From an uncultured Desulfobulbaceae bacterium (GTDB lineage Bacteria > Desulfobacterota > Desulfobulbia > Desulfobulbales > Desulfobulbaceae), in NCBI GenBank assembly GCA_947260045.1, contig CAMYOP010000038.1, positions 1 to 13,860 on the forward strand: a stretch of 13,860 bases of DNA, given 5' to 3'. Below are positions 6,901 to 12,400 of this stretch, in pieces. Every line of letters begins with the position of its first letter. Within the stretch, counting starts at the first letter, position 1. The notes under the pieces were generated by a model. That model was not told where the DNA came from and ran no database searches. It saw nothing but the letters and a program-made list of their open reading frames with translations. A program made the position numbers and the translations under genes.

Positions 6901-9491
6901 TGTTCAGTAAAACTCGTCATCTTTACGGAAACAGCTTTTTGTCCACCAACAAAATGCCCGTGAGAATAAACGTGACAGGGCCAGTGACTCTCCAGGTAAC
7001 TGCCAGGCCACTGCATACTTCCCAATCTCTTTTTCCGCTCAATGATTGGATTCTTCTTCAGGATGGCAAACGGAAAGGAGTCTTCCCGATTAGTAACAAT
7101 TTCCCATCCAATGAAATAGAGGTAATTGGCAAACCGAAAAAACAGGTAGGGCAGCGCGTTGTATTTGAATATGAGGTCGACTCTGGTGACCATGAACTCA
7201 TAATCCGCGGAAAAAACACCCCTCTATTTGTGCAGCTTAAAGTCAAGCGACCCGCTTTTCCTATTCCATTACTCCCGCAGATAACACCTGAAACAATCCT
7301 GGCTCTGCAAGGCAACAATAACTCTTCTGAAATCATATCGGCGAAAACGCTTTCCTGTTACCTCGGCGATTGCCTTAAAGTAATTAATTACGAAGAAGAA
7401 AATTTTATTTATGAAGTCAGCGAATCACGCTTGCGAAAAAGAATGCGGAATATCTCTCGGGATAACTATGGGGTGAGAGTAAAGCCTGAGTTGGAGCAGC
7501 AAAAAATATTAACTAACGATGAGTTAAAGCAAAATGCCAGAATAAGCTGTAGCGATAAAAATATTATAGCAGAAAAGTGTCTGGCTAACTTAAATCGGCT
7601 CGCTGAATATTCTGTTGATAAAGATCCCTGGGTGTACAATACAGCTAAAAATGTACATCATGAAAGTATCCATAATCCAAACCTCACTCCCTACTCAGGG
7701 CGTAAAGCTTTGCAGGGAAAATGGGAACCTTTGAGCCTGGTCGTTGCAGAAAGTGGAATCCGCTATTTACCTTACGAAAATTGGAACCCGGCAAGCCCCT
7801 CTCTTAGAGTCAGAAAGACTATTGTGCCTGAGACTTCACCTGAAGAAGAGCTTCTCTTTGACAATACCAGACTCATTTATTCAAGTGATTTTGATACTGA
7901 AACTAACCTTGATATAAGAGTGCGACTACTTGAGATTCCCTATCTCAAGCCATTCCCTCTTACTGTCGATTGTATTCTTGATGGAGAGTTGTTTGAAAAA
8001 ATCAATCTGGAAAGGCATAAATCTGAAGCAATTATACCGGTTCAATTATCACCAGGTGAGCATCACTTATCCTTTCACTTGAAAAGAAGATATACAAATC
8101 AGTTTCTGACAGTCAAAGTTTCAGCCTCGCCCGGAGAAATACCGGACAAAGTTGACCTTATACGAAAAAGTGCTTTTCAAAAGGAGCGCGCTTATTTTGT
8201 CGCTACAAAACATAATCCAGTAAAAGCAAACATATTAGGCCCTGCATTTATACGTTTCGATTCCCTGCATGAAGAAGTGATTTACTCAACATATAAATAT
8301 TTTGATACGGGATGGCACACTGTCAACTTAAAACCTGAGGGAAACAGAAAAGAAAAGCTCTATCGAATCTATAAATGGCAAATCAGGGAAAAAGAAAGTA
8401 CCCAAACCGCACTCATGCGACAACCATCCCCGCCCGGACCAGGACTTCCTCAACAAACGAATGTTCAGCTGAGCACTCCGTTTTTCCCAGATTACTATCC
8501 TTATTTTCCGCAAACTGATTTTATAGACGTGGGAACCTTTGAGCTGACTAGCAGATTTGAACGCAGGAGGTTATTTGATGAAGATCAGGATACAACCATT
8601 GAGGAATTCACAAATTTTGGCCTAATTCATCGGAAAAAATCAGACTGGCTACCGGGATATTTTCAAACAAAAGGTTTCGGACGTTTTCGTCAAAATGGTG
8701 GCCCTTTGCTTGGTTTTGGAGAGAGAATATCATTGATGCCAAGATCCCTGCCTTTCACCATTAGACTTCGGGGTAATATCTGGTTACAGAATCCAAATAG
8801 CAGTCAGTATGATTTTCACGAGGCATTTCTCAATCCAGAGTGGAGCATCAAACTTATTGCCGGTATTTCAAAAAAATATACTTTAGGTGACAAAGTCTAT
8901 CACATTCCTTCAGTATCTCTTTTTCAACGTTTCCTAAGCCTGAAAGACAACCATCCGTACCAGATTTCATACCTGGATAAAGATATTTTTTCTTCATACA
9001 AAAATGACCACCGACATGGCCTCAACCTTCAGGATACATGGCATTTTATTCCATGGCTTGATACAAGGCTGTTTTTTGGCTTTGGTTTGGGAACCAATGA
9101 AATCGATGAATATTTCGAACCAGATTACATCAATTTTCAAACCGGATTAAAGCAGATCATTTGGCCTTTCCAAGTGAATTTCCAATACCGAGGTACACAA
9201 TATTTAGAAGACAACGACCGAAGATCTTTATTTTACAGAGATCTTGCAGAACTTGATGTCACTTGGGATCTATTATTGAGCACGCGAAATTGGTTACAAG
9301 CTGGAATTAAAATACAAAAATATACTGATTCCGACGAGTTGGCTGGATTTTTATTTGTTTCATGCTATTTTAACGATGAAACTGAATATATCAACTTCAG
9401 GCCCACAGAGGTAGATTTTAGAGAAATTAAATCTTCAAAAAGAATTCTCTTAGAGCACCAAGACATGATGAAGGACGATCAGTGGAAGTAA
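3981..9491 (+). CDS. Giant secreted protein: beta-modules, TPR-like helices and C-terminal outer-membrane beta-barrel
   Basis: An 1836-residue protein starting at GTG 3981, inside the previous gene, with only a poor Shine-Dalgarno, so it may rely on coupling. Signal peptide: MIKFKYLIK, a hydrophobic run to about residue 28, and likely cleavage near LMAA (30). Residues about 35-700 are beta-rich modules. Residues about 717-950 are amphipathic helices in TPR-like pairs (for example QAEQAGQWIAALEHW, GNIDKALETLEKD). Beta-modules return at about 975-1085. A polar insert at about 1110-1250 carries two close Cys pairs (1126/1131 and 1190/1200), possible disulfides. More beta-modules follow to about 1470, then a proline-rich linker (SPPGPGLPQQ, near 1484). 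From about 1515 to 1815 alternating aromatic/polar strands with short charged loops indicate a beta-barrel. TPR plus barrel parallels PgaA, BcsC and AlgK-AlgE, so this is probably the outer-membrane exporter of the locus. The barrel is not quite at the C-terminus; a charged tail follows it. Family not named. Confidence 0.95.
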   Translation: MIKFKYLIKIFTLCVLVTLFRVSCTVLMAAEHNVSPPVPIRIGSLQVSSQYHHDYKAELPAFWKTRWINLSGPRNDWFGSTYNWLGKNPAFNVKKSVYTIELEPAEFVGFRVEPQQIVKISNLDKKIQRNDILASISNGSGLQVATPLYSSEFSSSLFVVPDSSQPTFCFIKRPDHFSSSIEITLYMSHREDFSPLNTARNIVDLPLETISVNDDLSFSQKMWVLPALKKTTIELNGPGSLILEHRLIYMKHETGRRAHYRVAVTSDSNNDTILEFENLPELNRMFSIDETPSVLGRISQSVTHIAAGKHKLTFQSTRTLAMRLLNQQKPAYLLPNINAPDIGTQKQIAQKNIFSIPGIWGARATLTHTSKINHNYPGMLVQTARFIAMNNLFQPGGLKALDILKKGSQELPQFKPFLDKAKSLIRHNTFYRNAIPVTKSGAFPQRFYYVTTPRLKVKSDRHLVVASQHNQKMIATLNGAYFNALQLESQGASGGFVYKIPQRSGNSRLRLLAMYPDQPVDLVLSYDTGISQTITVQPEPLLPDEAYKLTIAEASLTNINRQFHSQGSMTLNGPLGIYKDFPAPLKQIAHFDFHLPQNVREVVVRRLHPEKSTVWLGVQYQDAKFYQMNESDFLSALALLGGQKNIFNLFKEWVRSKNNPPVLQKSSLQILAKRDLQNHYLPLIQHLRSLRQSFMKNSEPFPSEEASSQTMKKESLNALVQKALQAEQAGQWIAALEHWATLKKNATGSLYQRAVFKHIGLLPRVGEHYLAEMALKSLILSPVGEYGTALSERAYYELVKMYSANNTSDKLLALYATKFLNDFSPELIEPLASLLFQNNSISSSLLLSLLNPDKKLSSYTLHGASQLLGWIQLFQQTLDNIESIKDKDYWHALLLLRQGNIDKALETLEKDNGDQNLRKYIHEASDILDEVQTSDTLQPETLKRWQSWQREHPGPFVWQNGAHLATGFSASALLFSKTRHLYGNSFLSTNKMPVRINVTGPVTLQVTARPLHTSQSLFPLNDWILLQDGKRKGVFPISNNFPSNEIEVIGKPKKQVGQRVVFEYEVDSGDHELIIRGKNTPLFVQLKVKRPAFPIPLLPQITPETILALQGNNNSSEIISAKTLSCYLGDCLKVINYEEENFIYEVSESRLRKRMRNISRDNYGVRVKPELEQQKILTNDELKQNARISCSDKNIIAEKCLANLNRLAEYSVDKDPWVYNTAKNVHHESIHNPNLTPYSGRKALQGKWEPLSLVVAESGIRYLPYENWNPASPSLRVRKTIVPETSPEEELLFDNTRLIYSSDFDTETNLDIRVRLLEIPYLKPFPLTVDCILDGELFEKINLERHKSEAIIPVQLSPGEHHLSFHLKRRYTNQFLTVKVSASPGEIPDKVDLIRKSAFQKERAYFVATKHNPVKANILGPAFIRFDSLHEEVIYSTYKYFDTGWHTVNLKPEGNRKEKLYRIYKWQIREKESTQTALMRQPSPPGPGLPQQTNVQLSTPFFPDYYPYFPQTDFIDVGTFELTSRFERRRLFDEDQDTTIEEFTNFGLIHRKKSDWLPGYFQTKGFGRFRQNGGPLLGFGERISLMPRSLPFTIRLRGNIWLQNPNSSQYDFHEAFLNPEWSIKLIAGISKKYTLGDKVYHIPSVSLFQRFLSLKDNHPYQISYLDKDIFSSYKNDHRHGLNLQDTWHFIPWLDTRLFFGFGLGTNEIDEYFEPDYINFQTGLKQIIWPFQVNFQYRGTQYLEDNDRRSLFYRDLAELDVTWDLLLSTRNWLQAGIKIQKYTDSDELAGFLFVSCYFNDETEYINFRPTEVDFREIKSSKRILLEHQDMMKDDQWK
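9470..9475 (+). promoter_or_regulatory. Ribosome binding site that decides the GTG start at 9482
   Basis: GAAGGA sits 6 bases upstream of GTG 9482, within the last codons of the preceding gene. No in-frame ATG occurs upstream close by; the first in-frame ATG downstream lies about 11 codons later without such a site. This makes GTG 9482, which overlaps the previous gene by 10 bases, the best start. Confidence 0.7.
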
Positions 9492-12400
9492 GTCATAGCA
9501 GCATTCAAGATATTATGGAAGCTGGCATGCTGCCACTTCAGAAAAAAATATATGCTGCCCTGACCCATTCTGTCGCACTTGAATTTACTGATCACTACAA
9601 AACAGAATATAAGTTCAAAAGTCGTACACCTCCCCCTATACTCAATGCTCTTGCCGTTTTTCTACAAAAACAAGTTTACAAAGAATTAAAAGAGATAGAC
9701 AAAATCAAGCAGTTGCAGGTGGTATTCAGCCAGCAGTTCAACAAGGCTGTAACAATTGAGGAGAGCCAGATACAGATTATTGAGTTTGCCAAACAACTCG
9801 GCGCAGATAAAAAAACATTAAAACAGGACCAAAAAGCTTTTAAAAGATGGTTTGGCAAGGATACCGTTCTTGAGCGCAGTGTAAAAAGAATTGGTGAGGC
9901 AGAGTACAAAATTGCTTACTTACTCACCTGCATCGGGCCAATTGCAGTACAGGTACTTAATCAAGCTATTTCAGCAGAAATAGAAAAACAATTATGGCAT
10001 CTTCTTAAAATTGAGAGATTATTTGAGAGACTCCTTTCATACACTGGTGACGAGCGACTGCGAATCATGGCTTTCCGTTGCCTTGCAATGACAATCAGTA
10101 CCCTTAGACCTGAAAACAAATCAGATGCCGCAAAAGACAGCACACTCGCTTTTGTGTATCGGACCTCCCTGGACACTCAGCAGCCAGTTTGGAGCCAGGC
10201 TGAAGCTTTGGAGCTTCTTGCGGAATTGTCTCTGCTATCTCTCCACAAAGCACTTTGTCAAAGGTTCAACTTTTCCCAGAGTGATGATGACTTTTTTGTC
10301 AGAGCCAGAGCCGTTCAAATCATAGAGAATCATCTGGAAAAACATCCCTGGTTCGTTGATACCTTTATCACTCTGAAAAATGATGCCAGCCCCTATGTCC
10401 GAAAAGTTTTTGCTAAAGTACTGGTAAAATCTTTACTACTTGATTCACTTGATGATCATCACGAAAATATATGGGAGATGTACCATGCCCTTTGCATGAA
10501 GGACCCTACAGAACAGGTACGTTCAGCAGCTCTGCTTGCTGGATCCCCACTTTGCAGAAATCAGAAATATTATAAAAAGTTTATAGAAGTTTTGCGAAAC
10601 GTATTATTGAAAGAATCCAGTCCATTTGTACAAAGGGTGGCATTGTCAGTTACACGTGAGCTATTCTTAACTCTCAGTAATACCTCTGATAATAAACGAG
10701 ACTTACTTTACTGGGATCTGATGCCAGTACTGGAAGAACTACACCAAAAGGCTGAGTCATTGGCTGTCAGAAGATGGACTGCACAGACGATGAACTTTAT
10801 CTGCATAACATTTTCAACTAGCCATGTCACCTTACTTGATAAACTACATCTCCAGATCAATAAAATACCAATAGGCAGGACACAGAAGATACCCTCAAGA
10901 ATATTTAAAGATATTCCCATTGAGGATATCGGCAGAACTCTTACTTTTCTTGCTCAAAACGATGTTACATTATGTGTCAAAACCGGAATCTTTAAATATA
11001 CAGTTACCAGGGGGGATCGGTTTGGCTTAAAACTGTGGCGTATTTTTTATGAGCTACGCAACCCGTCTCCCGATAAACGGCAAGCCCATCCCCACACTGT
11101 TGGCAGAATTTTCGATGGTAATATCATAGCTCCAACGCCCATTATGGCTGAGCTTACAGCAACAAAGGTGCCGGGTGAACCGCTTTTTCAAGAAGGAGAA
11201 TGTGGATGGCGGCCATACCTTCCACTACTTGATCTGATTATTGATTCACTCAAAGGAATAATACCCAGAAAAACCGTTTATCTTTTTACTGCTGAAGGCA
11301 CTACCAAAATCAAGCCCACAAGAAATGTAATTAAAAGATTGTGGGCCCGGATGCGCCTGTCCTTCCATTATTCTCGATATGCTGATTTGCGAAACTGGCA
11401 CGAAAACAAAGCAGAAGGACCAGATAGCTATGTAAATGAGTTGCGACACCTCGGCTTTACTATTTCATTTGAGGGGTATAAAAATTCAAAAGGAAAACAA
11501 CAAAATGACCCTGCTGTTACCAGATTTTTCCAGGGGTTTCCCTTGGTATTTGATCCAGTATTACCTGAAAGATTAATTAATTATATTTTTTCGGTCTATG
11601 AGAATTCACTCTATGAACTGGGTCTCTTTGTATCTGTTCTTGTTCTGTTTTTCTTCCTGCAACGATACAGTGCCAGCAAAAGAGTAATTAAATCCCGAAA
11701 AAATATTCCGCTGGTAGTTGGTGGCTGGGGCACACGTGGAAAATCAGGAGTTGAAAGACTCAAGGCTTCTCTATTTGAGAGCCTTGGCCATGGAATGCTT
11801 TCAAAAAGTACTGGATGTGAAGCAATGTTTCTTCACACCAATCCTTTTGGAAAGACGCAAGAAATGTTTTTATTTAGACCGTATGATAAAGCAACCATCT
11901 GGGAACACGCTTATTTGATAGAAGTGGCTGATAAAATGGATTGTTCTATCTTTCTTTGGGAATGCATGGGACTCACCCCTGAATACGTTGAGATACTCCA
12001 GCAAAAGTGGTCCCGCGATGATTATTCCACCATCACAAATACATACCCGGATCACGAAGATCTCCAGGGTCCTGCAGGATACGATATTCCAAAAGTCATG
12101 ACCAGGTTTATTCCCAATGGGGGAACCTTAATAACAACCGAAGAACATATGTATCCAATCCTGGAAGAAGATGCTCATAATAAAAAAACTCTATTGCACA
12201 GAATCGGATGGATGGAAGCAGGACTTCTGACGCCGGACATACTGAACCGATTTCCCTACCAGGAGCATCCAAATAACATTGCTTTGGTACTTGAACTTGC
12301 ATCACAAATTGGAATAGAAGAAGACGTCGCACTTAAAGAAATGGCAGACAGAGTTATTCCAGACATTGGGGTTTTAAAAGCATTTCCGGTTTCCACAATT

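Noticed and set aside
6819..7193. Minus-strand open frame of 124 codons
   Set aside because: It is antisense to the beta-rich/TPR exporter gene; its composition looks like a shadow frame and there is no supporting start signal.
3981..9491. Autotransporter or TonB-dependent receptor for the barrel protein
   Set aside because: No beta-helix passenger, no TonB box or plug domain is seen. The TPR-like middle and the synthase operon context fit a polymer exporter better.
11718..11918. Plus-strand open frame overlapping the P-loop region
   Set aside because: It is in a different frame from the continuous ligase gene, which encodes the conserved GTRGKSG and KSTGCEA motifs across the same bases.
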